Counted from the first letter of the stretch, positions 19,023 through 29,547 are shown. The stretch: 64,000 nt of DNA from an uncultured Prevotellaceae bacterium (GCA_946188395.1 CAMHUU010000005.1:1-64000); one strand, 5' to 3'. Translations and numbers: made by a program. The notes: generated by a model from the sequence alone, not told the origin.

Positions 19023-20225
19023 ATGCTCAAAGGAAAGAAAATCGTATTAGGCATTACAGGTTCCATTGCCGCCTATAAGGCTTGTCTCATCATCCGCGCC
19101 CTTGTCAAGGCAGGAGCCGAGGTACAGGTAGTCATCACACCTGCCGGTAAGGAGTTTATCACTCCGATAACGCTCTCGGCACTCACACAAAAACCCGTCA
19201 TCAGCGACTTTTTCTCGCAGCGCGACGGCACGTGGCACTCGCATGTGTCGCTGGGTCTGTGGGCCGACGCCATGCTTATCGCTCCCTGTACGGCATCAAC
19301 ATTGGGAAAGATGGCCAATGGCATTGCCGACAATATGCTGATTACCACCTACCTTTCCATGAAGGCTCCTGTGTTCATCGCTCCCGCTATGGACCTCGAC
19401 ATGTATCAGCATCCCACCACACAACAGAATATGCAGCGCCTGAAGAGTTTCGGCAATCATATCATAGAACCTCAGAGTGGTTTCCTCGCTTCCGGACTAG
19501 AAGGCAAGGGCCGCATGGAGGAACCTGAGCAGATTGTGGCCTGTCTCGACCATTTCTTTGAGCAGAAGAATTTGCAGGGAAAGCATATTATGATTACAGC
19601 AGGCCCTACGCATGAGAAGATAGACCCAGTTCGTTTCATCGGCAACTACTCCAGTGGCAAGATGGGGTTTGCCCTGGCCGAGGAGTGTGTACGGCGCGGA
19701 GCCAAGGTCACCCTCATCGCAGGACCCGTCAGCGCACAATTGTCTCCTATCGCCTCACAACAAATCGACCGCATTAACGTGGAGAGTTGTCAGGATATGT
19801 ATGACGCTGCCACCAAGGTATTCCCCCAATGTGATGGTGCTATACTCTGTGCTGCTGTAGCTGACTTCCGTCCTGAACAGATGGCTACACAGAAGATCAA
19901 GCGCGAGGGCGACGAACTGGTGCTTCGTCTGACGCCTAACCCCGACATTGCCGCAGAACTGGGACACATGAAGCGCGAGGGGCAAGTGTTGGTGGGCTTT
20001 GCCCTGGAAACCAACGACGAGCAGGCCAACGCACAAAAAAAGCTACAGAAGAAGAACCTTGACTTCATTGTGCTGAATTCTCTGCGCAACGAAGGCACCT
20101 GCTTCCAATCTGACGAGAACCAGATTAGCATCATCTCGTCTTCAGGTCTGCGGGATTTCGAACGCAAGTCCAAGCAGGACGTTGCCCGCGATATCATTGA
20201 CTATCTGGTAGCGCTATTTCTATAA
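19023..20225 (+). CDS. coaBC: Bifunctional phosphopantothenoylcysteine decarboxylase/phosphopantothenate-cysteine ligase
   Basis: LGITGSIAAYKA; ITAGPTHEKIDPVRFIGNYSSGKMG. Confidence 0.94.
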   Translation: MLKGKKIVLGITGSIAAYKACLIIRALVKAGAEVQVVITPAGKEFITPITLSALTQKPVISDFFSQRDGTWHSHVSLGLWADAMLIAPCTASTLGKMANGIADNMLITTYLSMKAPVFIAPAMDLDMYQHPTTQQNMQRLKSFGNHIIEPQSGFLASGLEGKGRMEEPEQIVACLDHFFEQKNLQGKHIMITAGPTHEKIDPVRFIGNYSSGKMGFALAEECVRRGAKVTLIAGPVSAQLSPIASQQIDRINVESCQDMYDAATKVFPQCDGAILCAAVADFRPEQMATQKIKREGDELVLRLTPNPDIAAELGHMKREGQVLVGFALETNDEQANAQKKLQKKNLDFIVLNSLRNEGTCFQSDENQISIISSSGLRDFERKSKQDVARDIIDYLVALFL

Positions 20226-21019
20226 TGACAGAAATCACCTCACTAGACGACCCTCGCGTCAGTCCATACAGCCGACTCACCGAGGCACAATTGCGCATGG
20301 AACTGGAGCCCGACAAAGGCTTGTTCATTGCCGAGAGCCCCAAAGTCATCCGTGTGGCGCTCGACGCCGGGTGGGAACCCATGTCCCTGCTTTGTGAAAA
20401 GAAACATATCGAGGGCGATGCCCGTGATATCATCGAACGATTATCCTCGCGCGTACCTATTTTTACTGGTAGTCGCGAACTGCTCGCTCAACTGACGGGC
20501 TACACCCTGACTCGAGGCGTACTGTGTGCCATGCACCGTCGACCGTTCCCCAACCTTGCCGATGTGCTCCGCAATACCCGCCGTGTCGTGGTCATCGAAG
20601 CCGTCACGGATACCACCAACATCGGGGCTATCTTCCGTTCTGCAGCAGCACTGGGCATCGATGCCGTATTGCTCACCCGCGACACCTGCGACCCGCTGAA
20701 CCGCCGAGCCGTACGTGTATCGATGGGCAGTGTGTTCCTCGTGCCTTGGACGTGGCTCGACGCCCCCATTTCTACACTCCATGAATATGACTTCCGCACA
20801 GCAGCCATGGCCCTTTCCGACCAAAGCATCCCATTGGACGATGCCCGTCTGAAAGCAGAGCCTCGGCTGGCCATCATCATGGGTACCGAGGGCGATGGTC
20901 TACCCCAGCAGACCATCAGCGATGCCGACTATACCGTCCGCATCCCCATGGCCCACGGGGTCGATTCCCTGAATGTCGCTGCCGCAGCTGCTGTTGCATT
21001 CTGGGAGTTATGCAAATGA
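20225..21019 (+). CDS. TrmH/SpoU-family RNA methyltransferase
   Basis: IIMGTEGDGLPQQTISDADYTVRIPMAHGVDSLNVAAAAAVAFWEL. Confidence 0.88.
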   Translation: MTEITSLDDPRVSPYSRLTEAQLRMELEPDKGLFIAESPKVIRVALDAGWEPMSLLCEKKHIEGDARDIIERLSSRVPIFTGSRELLAQLTGYTLTRGVLCAMHRRPFPNLADVLRNTRRVVVIEAVTDTTNIGAIFRSAAALGIDAVLLTRDTCDPLNRRAVRVSMGSVFLVPWTWLDAPISTLHEYDFRTAAMALSDQSIPLDDARLKAEPRLAIIMGTEGDGLPQQTISDADYTVRIPMAHGVDSLNVAAAAAVAFWELCK

Positions 21020-21056
21020 AGGTCTTTTGCTATGGAATAGCAAAATACGATACTGC

Positions 21057-22160
21057 TTAATCCATCCTATCGCGATAGTCTTCGTAACTGAAACTGCGAA
21101 GCACTTCCAGTCTGCCGTCTGCACGAAGCATACAGATGGCAGGATGGCTGATGCCGTTAAAGGTATTGGTCTTCACAGTGGTATAGTGAATCATGTCCTC
21201 GAATACAATTTCTTCGCCAACCTTCAACTCATGGTCGAACTGCCAATAGCCCATAAAGTCACCCGATAGGCAGCTGTTACCGCCTAATCTATACCCTCCC
21301 TCATCCACGTGCACGGCACCACGCACCTCGGGAAAATAAGGCATTTCCAGGCAGTCAGGCATGTGGCAGGTGAAGCTGACGTCAAGAATAGCCGTACGGA
21401 TGCCCTTATCCTCAACCACGTCGACCACCTGTGCTACCAACGGACCCGTCTGCCAAGCAAAGGCGCTTCCGGGTTCGAAGATGACCTTCAGGTGTGGCCA
21501 GCGAGCATGGAACGCCTGCATCATACTGACCAATAGTTCGATATCGTAGTCGCTACGCGTCACCAAGTGTCCGCCTCCGAAGTTAATCCACTCCAATTGC
21601 GGAAACCACCGTGAAAACTTATCCTCGATATGCTTCAGGGAACGCTGAAACACATCTGCCCCACTCTCGCAATGGCAATGACAGTGGAATCCGCGAATGT
21701 CGCCGGGCAATTGCTCGGGCAACTTGTCGGCTGTCACTCCGAAGCGCGTTCCCGGAGCACAGGGGTTATACAGCATCGTACCCACCTCCGAGTATTCAGG
21801 ATTCACGCGCAGTCCAATGGAACAAGCCGTTGCACGCTGGTGGAAGCGTTCATACTGACTCAGCGAATTAAACGTCAGATGACTCGAACAACTCACTATC
21901 TCGTCAAACTCGTCGTCCTTGTAAGCTGGCGAATAGGTGTGCGCCTTCGCTCCAAACTCCTCAAAAGCCAGACGGGCTTCCGACAGCGAGCTGGCCGTCG
22001 TTGAGTGGATGTATTCTTTGAAAATGGGGAACGTCTTCCATAGGGCAAAAGCCTTGAAGGCCAGTATCCACTCGGAATCAGTACGGCGTGCCACGTCGCT
22101 GATCAGCGCCAGATTCCGGCGCAGCAGCTGCTCCTCAATCATATAGTAGGGTGTCTTCAT
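21057..22160 (-). CDS. nspC: Carboxynorspermidine decarboxylase
   Basis: PLP decarboxylase fold; NFGGGHLVTRSDYD, GGNSCLSGDFMGYW. Confidence 0.88.
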   Translation of the reverse strand: MKTPYYMIEEQLLRRNLALISDVARRTDSEWILAFKAFALWKTFPIFKEYIHSTTASSLSEARLAFEEFGAKAHTYSPAYKDDEFDEIVSCSSHLTFNSLSQYERFHQRATACSIGLRVNPEYSEVGTMLYNPCAPGTRFGVTADKLPEQLPGDIRGFHCHCHCESGADVFQRSLKHIEDKFSRWFPQLEWINFGGGHLVTRSDYDIELLVSMMQAFHARWPHLKVIFEPGSAFAWQTGPLVAQVVDVVEDKGIRTAILDVSFTCHMPDCLEMPYFPEVRGAVHVDEGGYRLGGNSCLSGDFMGYWQFDHELKVGEEIVFEDMIHYTTVKTNTFNGISHPAICMLRADGRLEVLRSFSYEDYRDRMD

Positions 22161-22732
22161 TTCGCGAATGTTTTCAGTGCTTCATAGATGCGTTGCACGG
22201 GCAGTCCCATGACATTAAAATAACTGCCGCTCATACCCGTCACTCCAATGTGGCCTATCCATTCCTGAATACCATAGGCGCCGGCCTTATCGAAGGGGCG
22301 ATAATGAGTCACGTAATAGTCTATCTCCTCGTCGCTGAGATTTTTGAATGTCACATCGGTCTCTACCGAGAAACTCATCTGGCGTTCCTTGGTAGTCAAT
22401 GTGACACCCGTTATCACTTGATGCGTCTGTCCACTCAACTGTCGAAGCATGCTAGAAGCCTCATTGGCATCATGGGGTTTACCCATTACCTTCGAGCCCA
22501 AGACCACGATGGTATCTGCCGTAATTACCAACTCGTCACCAGCCATCGTCTCGCGATAGGCCGTAGCCTTCTTCTTTGCTATATATTCGGCAATGTCCTG
22601 AATTGGCAGTGTGTCAGGATAGCTCTCGTCAATACCATCCATGACGCGCACCTCGAAAGGCACGTCGATACCAGCCAACAACTCCTTCCGCCTCGGCGAA
22701 TTCGATGCCAATATGATCTTATAGGTAATCAT
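22157..22732 (-). CDS. maf: Maf-like nucleotide pyrophosphatase
   Basis: LASNSPRRKELLAG; ITADTIV; DKAGAYGIQ. Confidence 0.93.
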   Translation of the reverse strand: MITYKIILASNSPRRKELLAGIDVPFEVRVMDGIDESYPDTLPIQDIAEYIAKKKATAYRETMAGDELVITADTIVVLGSKVMGKPHDANEASSMLRQLSGQTHQVITGVTLTTKERQMSFSVETDVTFKNLSDEEIDYYVTHYRPFDKAGAYGIQEWIGHIGVTGMSGSYFNVMGLPVQRIYEALKTFAK

Positions 22733-22754
22733 AAACTTCCAATTTCAAACGTCA

Positions 22755-23273
22755 TCACCATCCGAATGCGTTTTCTTGTTGCAACCACTTACCCTGAGCC
22801 TTCAGCGTCTGCTCTATCACATCACGACCACAGCCCCTGCCACCATAGTAGTCGCTTACATAGATGCTTGCCTGCTTGATTTCCGGACAAGCATCCTTCG
22901 GACATACAGGACAGCCTACACGATGCATAATTTCCAAGTCGGGAATGTCGTCGCCCATATACATCACCTCGTCGTCCTTGTAGCCATACTTCGTCACGTA
23001 TTCCTCGTAGGTCTTAATCTTCACTGCTGCTCCCAGATAGATATCCTCCACGCCGAGACCCTCGTAGCGCAACCCCACCGACTCAACCTTGCAGCCGGTG
23101 ATGATGGCAATGCGCAGTCCAAGTTTCATAGCTAACTGGATGGCATAGCCATCCTTGATGTTTACCGTCCGACAGGGCACGCCGTCCAGTCCCAGGGGGA
23201 TAGTCTCCGACGACAGCACACCATCTATATCGAAGATGATGGTTCGTATTTTCTTCAGATTGTAATCAATCAT
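22755..23273 (-). CDS. kdsC: KDO 8-phosphate phosphatase (HAD family)
   Basis: [35 protein letters not shown]. Confidence 0.87.
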   Translation of the reverse strand: MIDYNLKKIRTIIFDIDGVLSSETIPLGLDGVPCRTVNIKDGYAIQLAMKLGLRIAIITGCKVESVGLRYEGLGVEDIYLGAAVKIKTYEEYVTKYGYKDDEVMYMGDDIPDLEIMHRVGCPVCPKDACPEIKQASIYVSDYYGGRGCGRDVIEQTLKAQGKWLQQENAFGW

Positions 23274-23284
23274 GATGCTTTGTT

Positions 23285-24022
23285 TTATTCTTTGTTGATG
23301 GATGGTTGCGTAGCATACTCGTGGATATGCTGCGACATCAGCTGGTAGATGCGTTGCAGGTCGGGTTGCTCAGCCAACAGGTTGCTTTGCATGCCGATGA
23401 CATTTTCGTCGTAGCGCACGGCAGGTCCCGTTTGGGCCTGACGCGGGTGAAGTTCGTGCACCTTGCGTGCCGTCTCGTCAATCAAGGGCAGCATTACGTT
23501 GAATGGCAGTCCATGTTGTTCCAACACCGATGCGGCCATGTCGTAGCAGTGGTTGGCAAAGTTGCAGGCGAAAACCGCTGCCAAGTGCAAATACTTGCGT
23601 TCGTCGGTGGTCAGCTCATATATTCTCTGGCTTATACTCCCGGCCAGCACCTGCAGCGTAGCCATCGTCTCCGGGCCGTCGGCTTCTAGGAACAAGGGTA
23701 TCACGCTGAAGTCCGCCTGGCGCTCCTTCGAGAACGTCTGCATGGGGTAGAACACCCCATAGCGCGTAGTGTGGTCCTCGAACAACTTCAGCGACATCGA
23801 CCCTGCCGTATGCACAAACAGCTGGTCCTCCCTACCCTTCGTGGCTTCACGGATGACGTCCAGCAGTGCTGAGTCCTTCACAGCAATGATAAAGACGTCC
23901 GCCTCACACGGCAACCCCTCCAGCGTACGGCTGTTGATGCTCGTCACCTTGTGGCCAGCCTGCCTCAGCGCCCTGTCAAGATTCGTTGCAAGCCGTCCCC
24001 GGCCGATAAGTACGATTTTCAT
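23285..24022 (-). CDS. DUF2520 / Rossmann-like domain protein
   Basis: [36 protein letters not shown]; paralog of reductase-like families. Confidence 0.75.
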   Translation of the reverse strand: MKIVLIGRGRLATNLDRALRQAGHKVTSINSRTLEGLPCEADVFIIAVKDSALLDVIREATKGREDQLFVHTAGSMSLKLFEDHTTRYGVFYPMQTFSKERQADFSVIPLFLEADGPETMATLQVLAGSISQRIYELTTDERKYLHLAAVFACNFANHCYDMAASVLEQHGLPFNVMLPLIDETARKVHELHPRQAQTGPAVRYDENVIGMQSNLLAEQPDLQRIYQLMSQHIHEYATQPSINKE

Positions 24023-24078
24023 TGTTTCGCTAATTCGAAAAAACGATATTACGTTATTACGGGATAATGTTATAACGA

Positions 24079-24609
24079 TTAGTATTTATCCAAGTGCACG
24101 TTCTCCCATTTCAGCTTGTCCTCGTTCTGCGGCTTGCGCTCGTCAGCCTTGTGACCTAACGCCAGGATACACAGACACGACAGGTTCTCGGGAATGCCCA
24201 GCACTCCCTGAATCACTGTGTCAGCACTGGTGCCATCCGTCAGTCCGCGTCCACGCATCTGAATCCAGCACGATCCCAATCCCAGCGCCTCTGCCTGATA
24301 CTGCATCGAGATGGCTGCTATAGAGCCGTCCTCCACCCAACAATCGTTCTGCATCGGGTCGCCCAGCACCACAATAGCCAGCGGGGCATTCTTCAGAAAC
24401 TGCCCTCCCAAGTCTTTCGCGTCCGACAGTTTTTCCAGGTCCATCTTGTCATCGACCACCACAAACTCCCAGCCACGCTGTCCTTTCGACGTCGGCGACA
24501 TCAGTGCCGCACGCAAAATCAGTTTCACATCTTCACCGTCGATCTCCTCGTCCGTGAATTTACGGTGCGACCGCCGCATCTGAACCAAATCCTTAAATTC
24601 CATCGTCAT
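24079..24609 (-). CDS. Nitroreductase family protein
   Basis: MEFKDLVQMRRSHRKFTDEEID; nitroreductase fold; start trimmed from 24780. Confidence 0.87.
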   Translation of the reverse strand: MTMEFKDLVQMRRSHRKFTDEEIDGEDVKLILRAALMSPTSKGQRGWEFVVVDDKMDLEKLSDAKDLGGQFLKNAPLAIVVLGDPMQNDCWVEDGSIAAISMQYQAEALGLGSCWIQMRGRGLTDGTSADTVIQGVLGIPENLSCLCILALGHKADERKPQNEDKLKWENVHLDKY

Positions 24610-24713
24610 TCTTTTCTTTGTTTTATATGTTTCCGCCTGCGAAGGTACAAAAAAGTGAGCAAAATGCACAATAAATAAAGATTTATTTTCGTTTTCGAGC
24701 AAAGAAAAAATAA

Positions 24714-24739
24714 GATTGGTTGTCTCACGACAACCAATC
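24714..24739. other. 11-bp perfect hairpin GATTGGTTGTC-TCAC-GACAACCAATC upstream of a 28-codon ORF
   Basis: Read directly; ATG of a short ORF at 24766-24852 lies 27 nt downstream on the plus strand. Confidence 0.8.
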
Positions 24740-24838
24740 CTAATTAACCTTAATAATCTAATACCATGAAAAACACACATGCAAATATACGCATTATTAT
24801 GTTTCTCAACAAGATTTTATGCTTAAAAATCAATATAC

Positions 24839-25414
24839 TTAAAGCTTTTTAACAAAACGCCCATCCCATTTAAGAGTTGTTGACGTTTTTATGATTTCTT
24901 CTTTCTCGTCTTTGAGCCATGCATCGAAAGGAGTTTCAATTCGCAGGGTGATGGTGGGTTCCTGATCAGACAGCGTGGCGGTGAAGAGATCATCAGGTTG
25001 TGAGAAATAGTCGGCTGTGGGCAACTGTCGCCAAGAAAGCGAATAGAAGCGAACGGTGCTCTGGCGTACATCGGTGCCATAGGTGCGCACGAGACAAAGA
25101 ATCTGACTGACGCTGTCGACGGGTGCAGGAACGTCGAGGAGGCGCATGTCGAGTGATGACGCGTCGCTGAGTCGGATGGAGGTGTAATGGTCGGTAAGCG
25201 TGAGCATCTGACTCTTTCCGCCAAGAGCATTGGCAACGACGGCATCCATGTTGGAGGCCATGAAGTCAATCATGTCGAGGCGGTTGTTTTCGCTGAGATA
25301 GGGCACAAGACTGTCAGGCATGGTGCGTAGTACGTCGCGGATAGTGGTCTGCGCCATTAGCGAATTGATACTGAGCAGACTAAGCAGGAGAAAGAGAAAC
25401 GCTGTTTTTCGCAT
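24839..25414 (-). CDS. DUF3256 family protein, secreted
   Basis: Signal peptide; RTMPDSLVPYLSENNRLDMIDFMASNMDAVVANALGG. Confidence 0.75.
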   Translation of the reverse strand: MRKTAFLFLLLSLLSINSLMAQTTIRDVLRTMPDSLVPYLSENNRLDMIDFMASNMDAVVANALGGKSQMLTLTDHYTSIRLSDASSLDMRLLDVPAPVDSVSQILCLVRTYGTDVRQSTVRFYSLSWRQLPTADYFSQPDDLFTATLSDQEPTITLRIETPFDAWLKDEKEEIIKTSTTLKWDGRFVKKL

Positions 25415-25421
25415 AAGGAAT

Positions 25422-26141
25422 TTACATTTTACTGAGTTGCATCATCATGACTGCCGAAAGACCTGCCGTTTCGGTGCGCAGACGGCTCTCACCGAGATGT
25501 ACGGACTGATAGCCGTTAGCAATGGCCTGGCGTACTTCGTCGATGGAGAAATCGCCCTCGGGACCGACGAGCACGGTAGACTCCTCAGAAGGACTAGTCT
25601 GGCGCAGGAGGTCGAAAAGGCTCTCACGGGGTATCTCGTCGTAGCAATGAGCGATGTATTTGCCGCCCTCGCGGGGTTGGGCGATGAAATCGTGGAAGGA
25701 TGCAATCTCGTTGAGTACGGTCTTCCAAGCCTTATGGCTCTGTTTGGTGGCAGCGACAACGATTTTCTCAAGTCGGGGCAGTTTGACGATACGCCGTTCG
25801 GAAAACTGACAATTGAGGAAAGAGATCTCATCGACGCCAATCTCAACGGCTTTCTCCACGAGCCACTCCATGCGCTCCATGTGCTTGGTGGGAGCTATGG
25901 CGAGATGCACATGCCCCAGCCATTGAGGCTGCTGGGGCATGGTCTCGATGATGTCGTAGAGGCAGTGCTTGATATGCGCCAAGGTAACTTCTGCACGATA
26001 GAAATTGCCTACGCCATCCATAAGCATCAGTTCGTCGCCCGTCTGCAAGCGGAGTACACGCAGGGCATGCATGGCCTCTTCAGACGGCAGTTCGTTACTG
26101 GTGGCTGCATCGGGAGCATAAAAGAACCGGACCTCTTTCAT
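25422..26141 (-). CDS. rsmE: 16S rRNA (uracil1498-N3)-methyltransferase
   Basis: VLVGPEGDFSIDEV; LGESRLRTETAG. Confidence 0.93.
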   Translation of the reverse strand: MKEVRFFYAPDAATSNELPSEEAMHALRVLRLQTGDELMLMDGVGNFYRAEVTLAHIKHCLYDIIETMPQQPQWLGHVHLAIAPTKHMERMEWLVEKAVEIGVDEISFLNCQFSERRIVKLPRLEKIVVAATKQSHKAWKTVLNEIASFHDFIAQPREGGKYIAHCYDEIPRESLFDLLRQTSPSEESTVLVGPEGDFSIDEVRQAIANGYQSVHLGESRLRTETAGLSAVMMMQLSKM

Positions 26142-26150
26142 CTGTATCGT

Positions 26151-27485
26151 TTAGTGTTTAATATCAGTAATGGGTTTCTTTTCAGGCTTGAAGACGATGG
26201 CGAAGGTAATGCCGATAACCAATGCAAAGGAAGCAAAGATATACCAACAGGTCTGCCAGTCACCTACCAGATATCCTCCCTCCCAACCACAATAGGCATT
26301 TACTATCTCGCCAGCTGCCAGGGTACCAATGGTAGCTCCCAAGCCGTTAGTCATCATCATGAACAGACCCTGTGCCGAAGCCTTGATGTCGGGGGCGCAC
26401 TCCTGATCAACGAAGATACCGCCAGAGACATTGAAGAAGTCAAAAGCTACACCATAAACAACGCACGAGAGAATGAAGAAGATAACGCCAGGCATAGTGG
26501 GATGGCCAATGCCGAAGAATCCGAAACGGAATACCCATGCAAAGAGCGACATCATCATCACCACCTTGATGCCAAAACGCTTCAGGAAGAACGGTATCAT
26601 CAAAATGCACAGTGCCTCACTGATTTGCGAGATGCTGGTAAGCAATGTAGCGTTGTCGGCTGCAAACGAGTCAGCTATAGCGGGATCAGGGCTTGCATTA
26701 AAACTGGTGAGGAACGGACCTGCAAAGCCGTTGGTAACCTGCAGACACATACCCAGCAATGCCGAGAAGATAAAGAACAAAGCCATCTGACGACGCTTGA
26801 AGAGCTTGAAGGCATTGAGTCCAAGCGTTTCGACCAGCGACACCTTGCCTTCCTTCTTCTCGAGCTTGCACTCGGGCAGTGTAAAGCAATACAGGAAGAG
26901 CACCAGGCTCAGCACACCTGATACCAGGAACTGCAAGTAAGTGTACTGGAACTTATGGGGGTTATCGCCCAGTGTGAGTCCAAAGCCACTGTCGTCGATG
27001 AAGGCGCAGTTGACGAACCACATGGTAGTAATGAAACCTACCGTTCCCAACACACGGATGGGCGGGAAGTCGCGGACGGTATCCATACCATTATTCTTGA
27101 GGATGGTAAATGCCGCCGTATTGGTCAATGCGATTGTTGGCATATAGAACGCTACACTGAGGGTGTAGAGTGCGATGAACAGCGACTTGTCGGCCAGTTC
27201 GTTGCCAAAGCCAGCCTGTTCGCCCATCCACCAACAGCTAATCATAAAAGCGCCGGCAAACAAATGGCAGAGGCCTAACAGACGCTGTGGCTGGATGTAC
27301 TTATCGGCCACAATACCCATCAAGGTAGGCATGAAGATGCTCACAATGCCCTGAATGGCATAGAACCAGGAAATCTTGTCGCCCAATCCAGCGATACCCA
27401 GATAGTTTCCCATACACGTGAGGTAAGCTCCCCACACGGCGAACTCCAAGAAGTTCATTACCGACAAACGAAATTTCATGTTCAT
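26151..27485 (-). CDS. MFS nucleoside permease (NupG-like)
   Basis: Multi-TM MFS; MNMKFRLSVMNFLEFAVWGAYLTCMGNYL. Confidence 0.8.
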   Translation of the reverse strand: MNMKFRLSVMNFLEFAVWGAYLTCMGNYLGIAGLGDKISWFYAIQGIVSIFMPTLMGIVADKYIQPQRLLGLCHLFAGAFMISCWWMGEQAGFGNELADKSLFIALYTLSVAFYMPTIALTNTAAFTILKNNGMDTVRDFPPIRVLGTVGFITTMWFVNCAFIDDSGFGLTLGDNPHKFQYTYLQFLVSGVLSLVLFLYCFTLPECKLEKKEGKVSLVETLGLNAFKLFKRRQMALFFIFSALLGMCLQVTNGFAGPFLTSFNASPDPAIADSFAADNATLLTSISQISEALCILMIPFFLKRFGIKVVMMMSLFAWVFRFGFFGIGHPTMPGVIFFILSCVVYGVAFDFFNVSGGIFVDQECAPDIKASAQGLFMMMTNGLGATIGTLAAGEIVNAYCGWEGGYLVGDWQTCWYIFASFALVIGITFAIVFKPEKKPITDIKH

Positions 27486-27508
27486 AGTCTTATCTATTTA
27501 AGTTATTG

Positions 27509-27739
27509 TTAAGTTATTGGTTTGTTGTTGTAATACGCACGTACCAATCCGTCGTCACCTTTTAACAACACCATCCGGCCTCGGAACCACTCGGTGCTGG
27601 CCAGTTCCGCCTCCAGCGGATAGAGACTCGAGACTACCCCGTCCGCCAGTTCTACCACCTGCTGCCTGAGAATCTGCCCCTCGGGCGTCACCACCTCGTT
27701 GGATGCTATCCGACGAAATACTGTCTGTTTTTGCTTCAT
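27509..27739 (-). CDS. Conserved-looking 76-aa protein
   Basis: MKQKQTVFRRIASNEVVTPEGQILRQQVVELADGVVSSLYPLEAELASTEWFRG; overlaps the DUF4296 ORF out of frame. Confidence 0.55.
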   Translation of the reverse strand: MKQKQTVFRRIASNEVVTPEGQILRQQVVELADGVVSSLYPLEAELASTEWFRGRMVLLKGDDGLVRAYYNNKPIT

Positions 27740-28517
27740 TGCTGATCTGCTTGTTATGGAACCTGATGAGTTGTATCTGATTGATAAACATCATCTTACG
27801 TGTTGTTTCCTCGTTACCGGCAGACGACAGATAAATAAAACCTGACAACTGCTTGAGTTTCTTCTCGTGATTGGCAGGGACGTGAATCTGGGCAATGCCC
27901 GAGACGGATACGTGGTTCGTAGTCTGAATGATGCTGTCACCTTCGTATTTCGTGACGATGCACACCACAGCGTCCTTGGAACCCGACTGCCAGATATAGT
28001 CGGACATGAACTGGAACGTGAACGAGTCGCCCTTATAGAACGAGGTATCAACATCGACGGTGAAGTCAAAGCGGTTCATCGTGGGACGCGGCACAAGAAG
28101 CAGACTGGTGCGGTTCTGCCAGATGTTGGCAGTGTCGCCCGTGGCACTGTAGCCAGAATAACGTCCGATGGCCCCTACGGTAGCACCCAGCGACTTAGCC
28201 TCGTCGGACAGGCGTTCGTTAACTTCCAGATAGATGGGCTTCAAGCGGTCGAGATGACCATAATAGTAAACCATAGCCGAATCGAACTCAGCCTGCGTGA
28301 CACCGTGTTTCTGGAGTACAGCGAGGAAATACTTGGTGCGCTCGAAATTGTAGTCGCCCTTCTGGTCGTCGGATGCCATTGCCTGTGCCACATGGTAGTC
28401 GTAGAGAATATCCTCCAAGTCTCCAGGCTGGATGATATCGCTGGGCACGCTTGGCTTACAGCCTATGAGCGTGACAAAAGCGAACAGTACCATGAGGACA
28501 TACAGGCTACGTTTCAT
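27555..28517 (-). CDS. DUF4296 domain lipoprotein with extended C-terminal tail
   Basis: Lipobox LIGCKPS; DLEDILYDYHVAQAMASDDQ; sits between lspA and a small ORF. Confidence 0.75.
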   Translation of the reverse strand: MKRSLYVLMVLFAFVTLIGCKPSVPSDIIQPGDLEDILYDYHVAQAMASDDQKGDYNFERTKYFLAVLQKHGVTQAEFDSAMVYYYGHLDRLKPIYLEVNERLSDEAKSLGATVGAIGRYSGYSATGDTANIWQNRTSLLLVPRPTMNRFDFTVDVDTSFYKGDSFTFQFMSDYIWQSGSKDAVVCIVTKYEGDSIIQTTNHVSVSGIAQIHVPANHEKKLKQLSGFIYLSSAGNEETTRKMMFINQIQLIRFHNKQISNEAKTDSISSDSIQRGGDARGADSQAAGGRTGGRGSLESLSAGGGTGQHRVVPRPDGVVKR

Positions 28518-29160
28518 CAGCAGGCTCAGAGTTTTCTTTCTTGATTGTCATGTCGCCAATCTCCTTGCGATAGAACAGCAACAGCAAGACGACGCCCACC
28601 GAGATAGCCGAATCGGCAAAATTGAAGATGGGCGAAAAGAAGACGTAGGGTTCGCCACCCACCCAGGGAACCCATTCGGGCCACGTGGTGACAATGAGCG
28701 GGAAGTAGAACATGTCGACAACCTTGCCCATGAGGAATGGCGCATAGCCCGTTCCGAAGGGAACGAAGTAGCTGACGTAGTGCTCGGAGCTGCCATTGAA
28801 TATGAGCCCATAGAACATCGAGTCGAAGATGTTGCCCGCAGCTCCGGCCAGTATCATCGAGAGGCATACGATGTAGCCCCAACGTGCCTGTTTCCGTGCC
28901 TGGAGGGCAATGTAATATCCCAAAGCAGCCACCGCAATGATGCGGAAGATGCTGAGGACGAGCTTCGAGCCTATCTCCATGCCGTAGGCCATACCGTTGT
29001 TCTCGATAAACACGATTTTGAACCACGACAGAATCTCGATCTGTTCGTGAAGCGTCATATGGGTTTTCACCCAAATCTTGATGACCTGGTCGATAACGAG
29101 GATGGCCACCACAATCAGCAGGGCCACCCAGCCCCGTTTGACAGACTTCGAAACGCTCAT
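28507..29160 (-). CDS. lspA: Lipoprotein signal peptidase
   Basis: Four TM; ENNGMAYGM, GAAGNIFDS, FNFADSAI. Confidence 0.92.
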   Translation of the reverse strand: MSVSKSVKRGWVALLIVVAILVIDQVIKIWVKTHMTLHEQIEILSWFKIVFIENNGMAYGMEIGSKLVLSIFRIIAVAALGYYIALQARKQARWGYIVCLSMILAGAAGNIFDSMFYGLIFNGSSEHYVSYFVPFGTGYAPFLMGKVVDMFYFPLIVTTWPEWVPWVGGEPYVFFSPIFNFADSAISVGVVLLLLFYRKEIGDMTIKKENSEPADET

Positions 29161-29541
29161 TTACTTCTTACCAGCCAGTTTCGACTCCACACTCAGGGTA
29201 GCATGGGGAACGGCCTTCAAACGCTCCTTGGGAATGAGTTTACCCGTAATACGGTCGATGCCATAGGTCTTGTTCTCGATGCGTACCAAGGCACCCTTCA
29301 GACCCTGGATGAACTTCTGCTGACGCGAGGCCATCTGGATGAGTTCTTCCTTCGACTGGGTAGCACTACCCTCCTCCAGTGCTTTGTAGGTGGGCGACGT
29401 GTCGTCGACATCGTTAGAATCCTTGTTCATCAGTGCACTCATCATCTGGTCGTAGTCGCGCTTGGCTAACGCCAGTTTCTCGTTGATAATCTCACGGAAC
29501 TCTTCTAATTCTTCGTCCGTGTAACGTGTTTTCTCAGCCAT
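29161..29541 (-). CDS. TraR/DksA-like zinc finger protein
   Basis: YTDEELEEFREIINEKLALAKRDYDQM; LKGALVRIENKTYGIDRITGKLIPKERL. Confidence 0.83.
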   Translation of the reverse strand: MAEKTRYTDEELEEFREIINEKLALAKRDYDQMMSALMNKDSNDVDDTSPTYKALEEGSATQSKEELIQMASRQQKFIQGLKGALVRIENKTYGIDRITGKLIPKERLKAVPHATLSVESKLAGKK

Positions 29542-29547
29542 ATCAAT

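Noticed and set aside
25320-26921. 533-aa plus-strand ORF opposite rsmE and the MFS permease
   Set aside because: Antisense to two well supported genes; no recognisable domain
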